The translations under genes and the position numbers were made by a program. The notes below the pieces were generated by a model. That model saw only the letters and a list, made by a program, of their open reading frames with translations, did no database searches and had not been told where the DNA came from. From Leptospiraceae bacterium (lineage in GTDB: Bacteria > Spirochaetota > Leptospiria > Leptospirales > Leptospiraceae), in the NCBI GenBank assembly GCA_024233865.1, contig JACKPA010000006.1, forward strand, positions 1-64,000: DNA of 64,000 nt. The letters run 5' to 3'. Positions 56,552-64,000 of the stretch are shown here, piece by piece. Each line of letters starts with the position of its first letter. The stretch's first letter is position 1.

Positions 56552-56799
56552 TTTATTTGTTCTTTAAGTTCTTCAATAGAAGTTGTATGCATATTTTTAT
56601 TACTTCTTCCTTCTATGATGGTTTTCATAGTTTTGGCATTTGGTATTTTAACTTCAAAAGGAAGTCCATTATTAAGAATTACTTGTTTGTAAAACATTGT
56701 AATTGCTTGAGTTGGACTAATACCTAGTTCCTGAAATATCTTTTCTACATCGTTCTTGAGTCTTGGCTCAATCCTTGCGTTTAAAATTGCTGTTTTCAT
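56548..56799 (-). CDS. DinJ/RelB-type antitoxin
   Basis: The 83-residue product has the RelB/DinJ N-terminus typical of ribbon-helix-helix antitoxins (NARIEPRLKNDVEKIFQELG, ISPTQAITMFYKQVILNNGL). The C-terminal half neutralises the toxin. RHH antitoxins repress their own operon; a candidate operator (56816-56835) lies just upstream. Confidence 0.9.
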   Translation of the reverse strand: MKTAILNARIEPRLKNDVEKIFQELGISPTQAITMFYKQVILNNGLPFEVKIPNAKTMKTIIEGRSNKNMHTTSIEELKEQIK

Positions 56800-56815
56800 A
56801 TCATTCCTTAAAAAA

Positions 56816-56835
56816 TGTATTACGTATGATATACA
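56816..56835 (-). promoter_or_regulatory. Candidate operator of the toxin-antitoxin operon
   Basis: TGTAT (56816-56820) and ATACA (56831-56835) form an inverted repeat around a segment containing the palindrome TACGTA. It lies 17 bases before the antitoxin ATG and may be the RHH binding site. Confidence 0.4.
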
Positions 56836-56890
56836 ATTAATGATTTCAAAGTCAAGAAAAAAGCAGAAATTTCTGTATTTCTAAAGTGTT

Positions 56891-57781
56891 CTATTTTATC
56901 CGTTCTATTTTTCTGATTTTATTATTTACACTATCTGCCACATAGAGGTTTGTTCCATCAGTAGTTATTCCAGTTAGTTTACTGAAAGAAGCAGATGTTC
57001 CTGTTCCACCTGCTGAACCCCAATTTTCACTACCCGCTAAGGTTGTTACAACCCCACTTGATATTTCTATCTTTCTGATCTTATTACTATCAGTTACATA
57101 AAGATTTGTTCCGTCAGTTGTTATTCCTCGTAGGTAATAAAAAGAAGCAGATGTTCCAGTTCCGTCTGTTGAACCAGAACTCCCACTGCCAGCTAAAGTT
57201 GTCACAACTCCACTCGATATTTCTATCTTTCGAATCTTATAAAGATCAGCCACATAGGTTCCGTCTGTGGTTATTCCTATTGGTTGGTTAAAAGAAGCGG
57301 AGGTTCCAGTTCCGTCTATTGAACCAGAACTCCCACTGCCGGCTAAGGTTGTCACAGCTCCACTTGATATCACGATTTTACGAATCTTATTATTATTACT
57401 ATCAGTTACATAAAGATTTGTTCCATCTGTAGTAATTCCATTCGGATTCTTAAAAGAAGCGGAGGTTCCAGTTCCGTCTATTGAACCAGAACTCCCACTG
57501 CCGGCTAAAGTTGTCACAACTCCACTTGATATCACGATTTTAAGAACCTTATGATAAATATTATCAGTTACATAAAGATTTGTTCCGTCAGTAGCTATAC
57601 CATTCGGACAACAAAAAGAAGCAGATGTTCCCATAAGTATTAGCATACCTACTATCATTTGTTTGTTCAAACTCTCTTCTTCCGGAGATAAAGCTTTTTT
57701 ACCGTAGTACGCTTGTGGAAGACAACTCGTACTAAAACAAAGTATCGAAATTAGTATAACGTTGATTATGTTATTACGCAT
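56891..57781 (-). CDS. NHL-repeat lipoprotein of the SCLPQAYYG-anchor group
   Basis: The 296-residue product has a lipoprotein signal (ILISILCFSTSC, Cys20) with the anchor CLPQAYYGKKAL shared with the DUF1566 lipoprotein upstream. From about residue 51 it has five NHL repeats of ~48-55 residues (GITTDGTNLYVTDSNNNKIR, then KIVISSGVVTTLAGSGSSGS). Repeats are almost identical at DNA level, including in silent positions. NHL repeats form beta-propellers for binding proteins, RNA or polysaccharide. Five repeats would make a short or open propeller. Predicted at the surface. Confidence 0.85.
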   Translation of the reverse strand: MRNNIINVILISILCFSTSCLPQAYYGKKALSPEEESLNKQMIVGMLILMGTSASFCCPNGIATDGTNLYVTDNIYHKVLKIVISSGVVTTLAGSGSSGSIDGTGTSASFKNPNGITTDGTNLYVTDSNNNKIRKIVISSGAVTTLAGSGSSGSIDGTGTSASFNQPIGITTDGTYVADLYKIRKIEISSGVVTTLAGSGSSGSTDGTGTSASFYYLRGITTDGTNLYVTDSNKIRKIEISSGVVTTLAGSENWGSAGGTGTSASFSKLTGITTDGTNLYVADSVNNKIRKIERIK

Positions 57782-57893
57782 TTAAAACTCCTCCTTATTA
57801 AAGAGTTGTTATTTTTTAAAATTAAGTGGTTACGCATAAGTTTTTAGTGAGGCTTTGACTAAAAACTATAAACTGGAAATTTTACAATTTCTT

Positions 57894-58907
57894 TTACATA
57901 GGTTCGTTCAAAACCTCACCCAACTCTTCTTTTGACAATCCTGTCAATTCTATAATTTCCGAAGTTAGTTCACCACTTTCCTTTAGTTTCTTAGCAAGTG
58001 CATAAATCCGTTGCTTTTCTTTTAACAATTCCTGCTCCGCTTTTTGTTTGTCCTGCTTTTCTTTTAACAATTCCTGCTCCGCTTTTTGTTTGTCCTGCTT
58101 TTCTTTTAACAATTCTTGCTCCGCTTTTTGTTTATCCTGCTTCTCCTTTAACAATTCCTGCTCCGCTTTTTGTTTGTCCTGCTTCTCCTTTAACAATTCT
58201 TGTTCCGCTTTTTCTAATTTGTCCTCATAGATTGCAAGAGTCGCTCGCTTTCCGGCTTCCTCTTTCATTTCCCGAATCTTCTCAGGGCTTAATTTTTCAT
58301 ATTCTATCAAATCCACTGCCTTCTTTATAGCTGTATTTTGCAAATTCACTTGATATTTTTCTCTATTGTGGATCGATTCATATACCAAATCCAGCCAATC
58401 TCGATAATTTTTGGGAGTTTGTGCGTTTTTATGGTTCGGATTTAGAAATATCAATTTGTGACCGTATATCGGCACAATTTTATCCTCCAAATCTCTAGGG
58501 TCAGAATCAGAAATCAAAATTTCTTTTTTGATAGGCAGACCGGTTTTTGTATGGATCGTATAAGGTGCTGTTAAGATCACTATTGTATAAACGGTTTGCT
58601 CAATTTTGTAATCCGCAGCTTTTCTTTGCAACTCTGCTACTGCCATATAATGGTAATGCAAAAACCTGTCAAAATGGTAGTCTAATTCCGCTTTTTGGAT
58701 TTCTATTATTACCCGATGGTCAACGGATTCCGCAAAAATATCATACGAAAAGTCAATATTTCCTATTCTTGGCTCAAACTTCTTTTCAGTTTCAATTTTT
58801 CCGACAACAATGTCTATGCCAATAATATCTTTTACGAAACCCGTAAAAACATCCATATCGGTAAAAGCAATTTTAAAAATCACCTGATTATCTAAGGGTG
58901 CAAGCAT
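57894..58907 (-). CDS. PD-(D/E)XK nuclease-family protein with tandem coiled-coil tail
   Basis: The 337-residue protein begins with a PDDEXK_2-like core: NQVIFKIAFTDMDVFTGFVK, YDIFAESVDHRVIIEIQKAE (Asp, Glu-x-Gln) and FLHYHYMAVAELQRKAADYK. The second part (residues ~230-305) consists of five copies of AEQELLKEKQDKQK, a 14-residue coiled-coil unit encoded by a 42-bp tandem repeat (about 58016-58222). The start ATG has a poor ribosome site. It shares a general family with the Rpn genes at 47.5 and 53.5 kb but is not a close copy. Confidence 0.82.
   Translation of the reverse strand: MLAPLDNQVIFKIAFTDMDVFTGFVKDIIGIDIVVGKIETEKKFEPRIGNIDFSYDIFAESVDHRVIIEIQKAELDYHFDRFLHYHYMAVAELQRKAADYKIEQTVYTIVILTAPYTIHTKTGLPIKKEILISDSDPRDLEDKIVPIYGHKLIFLNPNHKNAQTPKNYRDWLDLVYESIHNREKYQVNLQNTAIKKAVDLIEYEKLSPEKIREMKEEAGKRATLAIYEDKLEKAEQELLKEKQDKQKAEQELLKEKQDKQKAEQELLKEKQDKQKAEQELLKEKQDKQKAEQELLKEKQRIYALAKKLKESGELTSEIIELTGLSKEELGEVLNEPM
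58016..58222 (-). repeat. 42-bp tandem repeat coding for coiled-coil heptads
   Basis: Five units spaced 42 bases apart contain the same core (AACAATTCYTGYTCCGC on the plus strand) with few silent changes. Two heptads per unit make up the coiled-coil tail of the gene containing it. The near-identity suggests recent copy-number change. Confidence 0.9.
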
Positions 58908-59000
58908 ACTTTGTATTGTTTGGATATTCTGTTTTTGGCTACAATTATTTTGATTTTCATTATTAAATTTTTGGGAAAATCACTTAAGTTGGCATTAATT

Positions 59001-59578
59001 TCACCTACAAGGAGTTATTACAAGTCCGTCCCTTACTCTATTCCCATCAAATTGCAAACTTCCATCATTTAACATTTTAGGTCGGGTATTCGTTTTGTAG
59101 ACTCGATTCCCTGATAGAATAATGTATTTTTGATTGCTTACATAATCTCCTTTCTGGCATACAGGTCTTTTTTTGTTGTATTCCTCTTCGGTTATTTTCC
59201 CTTCACAGTCAGATTGTTTTTCCCGTTCTTTATCCAGTGCTTTTTCTCCGGATTGTTTTTTCGGTGCTTTTCCTCCACATTCCGCAACGACTATATCTTT
59301 GTTAATATAACTTTAGTAGTGAATGCTGTAAGAAAAGACCACCATTTTACTTTTTCGTATGTCACTCCGTTTTCTGTATCTATGCCTTTGACAGTACCTG
59401 ACTCTTTCTCTTTAGAGAACCACGTCGAAACACAAGATATCTCCCAAATAAAAAAGAGACTACAAACTTCATTGGTTTTTACAACCTTACACTTTTCTCT
59501 TTCCTTTTTGCTCAAGCTATTGCAGTTGCTGATGGCAAAAATTAGGCTCAGAAACAAAATCACAAACAGTTTATTCAT
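59001..59578 (-). pseudogene. Small lipoprotein split by one frameshift
   Basis: A lipoprotein (MNKLFVILFLSLIFAISNC, start at 59578, GAAAGG upstream) runs in one frame to 59291. A second frame then continues the same protein: ...TTKVILTK joins DIVVAECGGKAPKKQSGEKA and runs to RDGLVITPCR, TGA at 59001-59003. Inserting one A in the AAAG near 59297-59301 restores a ~192-residue product with six or more Cys. This second half has no ATG start of its own. It could be a homopolymer error or a real mutation. It is the last gene of the peptide-maturase operon. Confidence 0.7.
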
Positions 59579-61184
59579 TTTTTTTACACCTTTCACTGTC
59601 TTTATTTCTTAGTATTTCATCAGAATTACATACGTACCTCTCACCGCTTTCCACGACAATATCCATGTCTTTACCATTTCCTTCATTGGTAATAAATGAC
59701 TCTCCTACAGGTATAGTGTGTTTTTTATTGGTACTTGGGTCTATGCAAGTCGTAGCTCGTTTCATTTTCCATAACTTTCCATACTTATGGCATATAGTAA
59801 GGATATAATTTTTGAGTTTATTATCCCTTTTCACTATATTTTTCAAATCTTCTTCCGTTTTTGCTCCTTCCAAATCTTTCCGATCTATCAAAGTCATGCT
59901 TTCCAACTCAGCTCTTTGGGTTTTTAGTGCATCTTTTTCCGTAAAAAACGTAAACAAAACCTCTTTTCGCAAATCCTTACCGTCTATACTCTGGACATTC
60001 CCTATGGAAACGATATACCTTGTTTCAAACTGAAAAGGTTTTTTGGGTTTGAACTTTAGGTTTGACCCGTTTGTTTCGAGATTACCGGCAACTTCTTTGT
60101 CTCCGTTTTCGGCTTTTACTCGAATAGAATTATTGGAAACCGGTTTGAGTTCTTCGCTAAAATTGACGGAAACAGGGTCATAGACGTTTACGTTTTCCTC
60201 TCTATCGCCAGGAGTATGGCTGGTGATAACCAAAGGAGCTTTTTTTTGTACTTCCTGCGTTTGCGTCTCAAATTTTACTACATAATCTTCTCCCAGGGGT
60301 TGATTCTTCGAGTTTTTGATCTCTTTTCCAATCGTTAGGATGTAGTTTGTGCCAAAATTCAGTTTTCCATCGCTCGGTGTTATAGTAATTTCTCTATCAG
60401 AAGACTTATCAAGCTTAAGAGAAATATCTTTACCATTTTCCGTTAGCTTGATATTCGTATTAATGGAAGATTTCTCCAACTCCTGGTTAAATTTAATTTC
60501 AATCGTTTGGGTTGTGGAGATTGGAGTTGATTGATCTTTTTTAGGATCTGTGCTAAGAATTTGAAATTTTTCGTCACCAAACGGACAGGAGTTTTTACCC
60601 TTTTTGCTATAATCCATATTGTAAGTGGAATCCGAAATGCATTTTCCACTACCTAATAATAAATTTAAATCGTTATGAGATGCTAAGATTCCTAATTTCC
60701 CGTCTTTGCCGTCACACCTTGAGGTGCTACACTCAAACATCGCCTCATATTTTTTGGTAAAAATCTCGATTCGTATATTTTCCTTTTCAGTCAAAGAGTT
60801 CTGTTTTACGTATATACTTCCTTTTTCCAGGTGGATTTTCAAAAGAATAACACCACCATCCTTACCGTATTCAAAGCGCAAAGAAGTATCTTCTTTAATA
60901 GTAACTCCAATAGTACTCGCCTTTCCAAACCATTCGCCCTCTCCATAACCAACAAAATTAATGGTACGCCTGGTATTCGATTCACTAGAAATTACAGTTC
61001 CTTTTTCAATAGCTTCTTTTGTGGCTTGAATTATTACCTTTTTATCACCAAGGGTTTTAAACAACTCACCTTTTTCATCACCGGATGGTGGCATTAAAAC
61101 AATGGATAGTGTTCCCTGTTTCTTTTTGCATCCGATGAAATAAAAACTAATAAGTAGGACTAAAAATAGACTAATCCGTTTCAT
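59571..61184 (-). CDS. FecR-type lipoprotein with Big_5-like Ig domains
   Basis: The 537-residue product has a lipoprotein signal (LISFYFIGC, Cys19), a FecR-like domain (residues ~45-190), and two Ig-like Big_5/SbsA-type domains (SISTTQTIEIKFNQELEKSS and NVYDPVSVNFSEELKPVSNN). A Cys-containing C-terminal part follows (KRATTCIDPSTNKK, RYVCNSDEI). The FecR domain matches the next gene upstream (FEC...C...GSGKCI against FEC...C...GSGQCI), so the two are paralogues. Probably outer-membrane anchored. It lies 12 bases after the 195-residue gene. Confidence 0.8.
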   Translation of the reverse strand: MKRISLFLVLLISFYFIGCKKKQGTLSIVLMPPSGDEKGELFKTLGDKKVIIQATKEAIEKGTVISSESNTRRTINFVGYGEGEWFGKASTIGVTIKEDTSLRFEYGKDGGVILLKIHLEKGSIYVKQNSLTEKENIRIEIFTKKYEAMFECSTSRCDGKDGKLGILASHNDLNLLLGSGKCISDSTYNMDYSKKGKNSCPFGDEKFQILSTDPKKDQSTPISTTQTIEIKFNQELEKSSINTNIKLTENGKDISLKLDKSSDREITITPSDGKLNFGTNYILTIGKEIKNSKNQPLGEDYVVKFETQTQEVQKKAPLVITSHTPGDREENVNVYDPVSVNFSEELKPVSNNSIRVKAENGDKEVAGNLETNGSNLKFKPKKPFQFETRYIVSIGNVQSIDGKDLRKEVLFTFFTEKDALKTQRAELESMTLIDRKDLEGAKTEEDLKNIVKRDNKLKNYILTICHKYGKLWKMKRATTCIDPSTNKKHTIPVGESFITNEGNGKDMDIVVESGERYVCNSDEILRNKDSERCKKNE

Positions 61185-61196
61185 ATTGAACTCCTT

Positions 61197-61784
61197 TTAT
61201 AAACTCTTAGGCATGCAATCCTGGTTTTTATCAATTCTATATTCTTCTTGTCCTATAATACATTGTCCCGAACCTTCGTATATTTTTAGCCGATTGGGAA
61301 GGATTGCCAGAATCAAATCACCATTTTGATTGCTAACACAATGATTGGAATTACATTCAAAAACCGCCTTGTATTTATCCGTTACAACCACAATTTTTAT
61401 ATTTTCTTTTCCTTTTTTCTGCTTCTTTGAAGTCAAACCAATTTGTCCTTTTTCCAAATGTATAATTAGAGAGTCAATAGACATATTTTTATCACTAATA
61501 TAATATAAACTTGAATTTTTTTGTATTTTGATTCCTGTTTCATTCGTTTTTCCGAAGTCTTTAAACTGAATTAATGCATCTTGAACATTATCTTTTGCAG
61601 TTATTTTCTCGTGAGATTTCACTTGTGTTCCAACATTCGCAACCTGACTCGAACCAATAATCACATTTCCAGTGCATGTTTTAAAAAAAGCAGTGATTTC
61701 TTTTTTATCACGTCTGCCCTCTATAAAGCAGCATCCATGGATAAATACAACTAAATATATGGCAAATAATTGTAAAATTTTCAT
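61197..61784 (-). CDS. FecR-domain lipoprotein
   Basis: The 195-residue product has a lipoprotein signal ending VVFIHGCC and a FecR-like domain: VIIGSSQVANVGTQVKSHEK, then DALIQFKDFGKTNETGIKIQ and IIHLEKGQIGLTSKKQ. The end is Cys-rich (FECNSNHC, GSGQCIIG, DCMPKSL). FecR domains usually sense or bind ligands or partner proteins. Here no sigma-factor partner is present. It sits in the operon behind the DUF3332 gene, 35 bases away. Confidence 0.78.
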   Translation of the reverse strand: MKILQLFAIYLVVFIHGCCFIEGRRDKKEITAFFKTCTGNVIIGSSQVANVGTQVKSHEKITAKDNVQDALIQFKDFGKTNETGIKIQKNSSLYYISDKNMSIDSLIIHLEKGQIGLTSKKQKKGKENIKIVVVTDKYKAVFECNSNHCVSNQNGDLILAILPNRLKIYEGSGQCIIGQEEYRIDKNQDCMPKSL

Positions 61785-61819
61785 TATAAAACCTCAGTTT
61801 TTTAAGCCAATATCCATTT

Positions 61820-62425
61820 TTACAAAGAACCTGTCAAAACTTTTCTTTCTAATTCTTGGTAGTCTTTGTAATTCAAAACCTTTGATGACTCTTGCTTTCC
61901 ATTTTTTGCCATCTGTATCAGTAATTTACTTCCAACAATATTTTTAGAAAAAGCGATTTCCTTTAATTCATTTTTTTCTTCTTTAAAAATCTTGCCTGGT
62001 TCCTTCTTTAAAAGAACAAATTCTTCTACTTTTTTTCCATCAAAAATCATTAAGTCTAGACGGCTTCCAAAACCAGAATATCTCAAAACAACACTTTGGT
62101 TTCCATTTTGGAATTTTTTTACATACATCCCGTCTTTATTGTATTCATTTAGACCTAGCAGGTTTTTTCCCATCCAAAATTCAAGCAAATTTAAAATGAT
62201 AAAATCAATGGCAAAGGTAATTGGTACTATAAAAAAATATATACAAATATACAGGATTACGGTCTGAATAGCTTTTAGAATTTTTCCATCTCCAATCTTT
62301 AAGCCATCAACCACTTGGTACAATTTTCTGGTTAGGGAAAATTTTCCAAAACAATTCAGTAGGGGTGTATAACTAATGGTTAGAATTAATATTGATAAAA
62401 CTATTTTATTCCATATTGGCTTCAT
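61820..62425 (-). CDS. DUF3332-like membrane lipoprotein
   Basis: The 201-residue product has a signal and lipobox (TISYTPLLNC, Cys25), then CFGKFSLTRKLYQVVDGL, one or two membrane segments (ILYICIYFFIVPITFAIDFI) and ILNLLEFWMGKN, the pattern of DUF3332 proteins, whose role is unknown. The remainder (~100 residues) is exported or cytosolic and Lys-rich. The start overlaps the maturase stop by 4 bases (ATGA), so the two are translated together. Confidence 0.78.
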   Translation of the reverse strand: MKPIWNKIVLSILILTISYTPLLNCFGKFSLTRKLYQVVDGLKIGDGKILKAIQTVILYICIYFFIVPITFAIDFIILNLLEFWMGKNLLGLNEYNKDGMYVKKFQNGNQSVVLRYSGFGSRLDLMIFDGKKVEEFVLLKKEPGKIFKEEKNELKEIAFSKNIVGSKLLIQMAKNGKQESSKVLNYKDYQELERKVLTGSL

Positions 62426-63867
62426 GAATTATCTCCAATGTTTATTTTATAATATTCGTCTTTTTTTCTCTTTGCTATATCCCATAAGAGTTCATTTAAA
62501 ACTGTGTAGCTTAAAGTACAAGACATCTCTTGAACATAGTTCTTTACTTCTTGACTAGCTTTTGGGTTATCAGCTATAGAAAAAATTCCTACAGGACATC
62601 CTCCTCCACATAAATTTCGGAGAGTACATTCTTTGCATTTTTCTCGATTTTCTATATCTACGATCTCTTTCATCATTTGAATTTTATTTTGTCTAGGAAA
62701 ATCATTTTTAGCTAAATCCCCAATCTCGTATTTTTCATTTCCAACCAAATAGATGCAGGAATATATTTTCCCATCCACAGTGATAACTGGTGTATTTCCG
62801 TGTGGAGCTCCACAACTATATTGGTTTTTATGTCCAGGAACCAACCGACTACTATATTCGTTAAATGGAAAAATATTCTTTTTATCCCAAATTCCAGAAT
62901 GATAAACTTCTTTCAAACCATGAGAAACATTTTTAGAATTAGGCCAGAGTCTCTGAGAAATGATTTGTATATCAGAATCTACTGGATTCAAAGGAACAAA
63001 AGCACTACTATTTCCACCTAGTTCTTTATGAGTTTTTGTTACTTCTAACATTTTATCGTGGTTGTGGGTTGTAATGGTTGCTCGAAGTGCAACTTCCAAA
63101 CCAGCTTTTAGTAAACGTTCTATATTTTTGGCTGTAGCATAAAAGCTTCCTTTTCCTGTTAAGAATGGTCTGGAAATATTGTGTATTAATTCTGGACCAT
63201 CTACGTCAATCAAAAAAGTTATATGATACCTTTTAGCAAATTCGATCAAGTCTTTTGGCATAAGTGTAAGGTTTGACGTTAAATGGTAGTGGATTGATTT
63301 GGTTGGAGATTGTTTTTTGAGAACGTTTTCACAATAATCTATAATCTGTTTGGCTAGATTCCAGTTCATTAATGGTTCACCACCAAAAAAGACTACTTCA
63401 AGATTTCCATTCTCTGTAATGGATTCAAATGTTTCTTTTACAGCTCGGTAAGCTATTCCTTGGTTCATCATAAGCTTATTTGCTTTCTGGTAGGTTTCAA
63501 CTCCATTTAGGCAATATACACAAGCCTGGTTACAGGACTGTGTAAGAAGTAGATAAACACTCCTTGAAGAAGAAAGGTGTTCTCCTACCTGACAAGAACT
63601 GCAATTTTTCTCATTTAAAAATACTTCTTCTTTCTCTCTCAAAAGTAAAGAGTGAAAACAAAGAAACTCAAAGAATTCTTTGTTTTCATAATCCTCATTG
63701 ATTTCAACAACTCCTCCTGATTTCTGGGAGTTTTTAAGAAATTTATAGACTTCATCTCCACCTTGTACGAAATAAACTGGATTTACATTTTTAGAATTGA
63801 AGAGTATACTCTCTTCACTGTTTTTTAGTATTCCTAATTCTTTTGGAATGTGGTAGGTTGTGTTCAT
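62422..63867 (-). CDS. Radical SAM/SPASM peptide maturase
   Basis: The 481-residue protein has a short N-terminal region (residues 1-105, with CSSC at 89-92), the radical SAM motif CNQACVYC (Cys112, Cys116, Cys119), FFGGEPLMNWNLAKQIIDYC for SAM binding, and a C-terminal SPASM domain with extra cluster cysteines (YSCGAPHG, IYSCIYLVG, CKECTLRNLCGGGCP and a final MSC). This arrangement is typical of RiPP maturases acting on Cys-rich peptides (CcpM-, SCIFF- or CXXX-type). It starts after GGAG 15 bases upstream. The precursor gene stop is 35 bases before its ATG. Thioether (sactipeptide/ranthipeptide) formation is the likely reaction, not proved. Confidence 0.88.
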   Translation of the reverse strand: MNTTYHIPKELGILKNSEESILFNSKNVNPVYFVQGGDEVYKFLKNSQKSGGVVEINEDYENKEFFEFLCFHSLLLREKEEVFLNEKNCSSCQVGEHLSSSRSVYLLLTQSCNQACVYCLNGVETYQKANKLMMNQGIAYRAVKETFESITENGNLEVVFFGGEPLMNWNLAKQIIDYCENVLKKQSPTKSIHYHLTSNLTLMPKDLIEFAKRYHITFLIDVDGPELIHNISRPFLTGKGSFYATAKNIERLLKAGLEVALRATITTHNHDKMLEVTKTHKELGGNSSAFVPLNPVDSDIQIISQRLWPNSKNVSHGLKEVYHSGIWDKKNIFPFNEYSSRLVPGHKNQYSCGAPHGNTPVITVDGKIYSCIYLVGNEKYEIGDLAKNDFPRQNKIQMMKEIVDIENREKCKECTLRNLCGGGCPVGIFSIADNPKASQEVKNYVQEMSCTLSYTVLNELLWDIAKRKKDEYYKINIGDNS

Positions 63868-63902
63868 AGAATTTCTTTTTTACTCCAATGAATTTATAAG
63901 AA

Positions 63903-64000
63903 TTAATAACGTAAACGACCTATACAAGTACTTGTGCAGCCACCTGTACAATAACTGGTACAACTTATTGTGCAGCCACTTGTACAAGATGTGCAATATT
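63903..64000 (-). CDS. Cys-every-fourth-residue precursor peptide (C-terminal part)
   Basis: Reading the minus strand from the edge gives 31 complete codons before TAA (63903-63905). After an initial Y-C-T-S, cysteine recurs every fourth residue six times: CTSG-CTIS-CTSY-CTGG-CTST-C, ending IGRLRY. There are seven Cys in total, and Thr follows each except the last. The start codon and leader lie beyond position 64000. The stop is 35 bases before the radical SAM gene start on the same strand. This is the expected form of a CXXX-repeat RiPP precursor core. No other gene fits this position, and codons vary, so it is not a simple DNA repeat. Confidence 0.78.
   Translation of the reverse strand, partial: YCTSCTSGCTISCTSYCTGGCTSTCIGRLRY

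Noticed and set aside
58016..58222. Evenly spaced repeats that could suggest a CRISPR array
   Set aside because: Units are directly adjacent without unique spacers and code for coiled-coil heptads. The NHL and His/Asp repeats were rejected as CRISPR for the same reason.
1..64000. tRNA, rRNA and riboswitch genes
   Set aside because: I found no cloverleaf with conserved T-loop, no rRNA-like sequence and no recognisable riboswitch core in the gaps. A covariance-model scan would be decisive.

Overview
The window looks like a chromosomal piece of a low-GC spirochaete, most likely of the Leptospiraceae. The main reasons are a pair of adjacent FlaA flagellar-sheath genes (flaA2-flaA1), a GreA fused to a very long helical-repeat N-terminus (a spirochaete trait), many lipoproteins with relaxed spirochaetal lipoboxes, and Leptospira-like housekeeping genes (uvrB, clpC, mtaB, argS, cinA). 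The species cannot be fixed from sequence reading alone. I saw no rRNA, tRNA, CRISPR array, integrase or classical insertion sequence.

Layout. 1-8.7 kb: the 5' part of an acyl-CoA dehydrogenase gene cut by the window edge, a secreted protein made of six 16-residue two-cysteine repeats, a YyaL/DUF255 thioredoxin-fold protein, a DUF2330 protein, a double DUF1566 lipoprotein and a BCCT osmolyte transporter that may have been acquired. 8.8-23.3 kb: a mainly plus-strand core block with uvrB, a PUR-type nucleic-acid-binding protein, flaA2, flaA1 (broken by two apparent frameshifts), the greA fusion, an FmdB zinc ribbon, a family 2 glycosyltransferase, a SET protein, clpC, a TPR protein and mtaB. 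23.3-46.9 kb: mixed-strand genes including a His/Asp/Lys repeat peptide, dihydroorotase, two class III nucleotide cyclases, cinA-argS, a sterol-desaturase-type hydroxylase, a polysaccharide-type ABC permease, a WG-repeat protein, a sphingosine-1-phosphate-lyase-like enzyme, an SGNH hydrolase operon with a HEAT-repeat lipoprotein, an ABC ATPase-HDOD pair and an outer-membrane barrel candidate.

46.9-59 kb is accessory. A decayed Rpn/PD-(D/E)XK gene and an intact relative lie in inverted orientation around a membrane sensor with a LuxR-type DNA-binding end and a two-gene module: a CYTH triphosphate-tunnel protein followed by a kinase-like protein with a membrane span and a DUF1566 domain. Next come DUF1566 and NHL-repeat lipoproteins sharing one N-terminal anchor, a DinJ/YafQ-type toxin-antitoxin pair, and a second PD-(D/E)XK protein with a tandem coiled-coil tail.

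59-64 kb holds what I consider the most interesting system. On the minus strand, the last 98 bases encode the C-terminus of a cysteine-rich peptide in which Cys recurs every fourth residue. A radical SAM/SPASM peptide maturase starts 35 bases downstream. It is followed by a DUF3332 protein overlapping it by 4 bases, two related FecR-type lipoproteins and a frameshifted small lipoprotein. This reads as a ribosomally made, radical-SAM-modified peptide operon with a set of envelope proteins. The start of the precursor lies outside the window.
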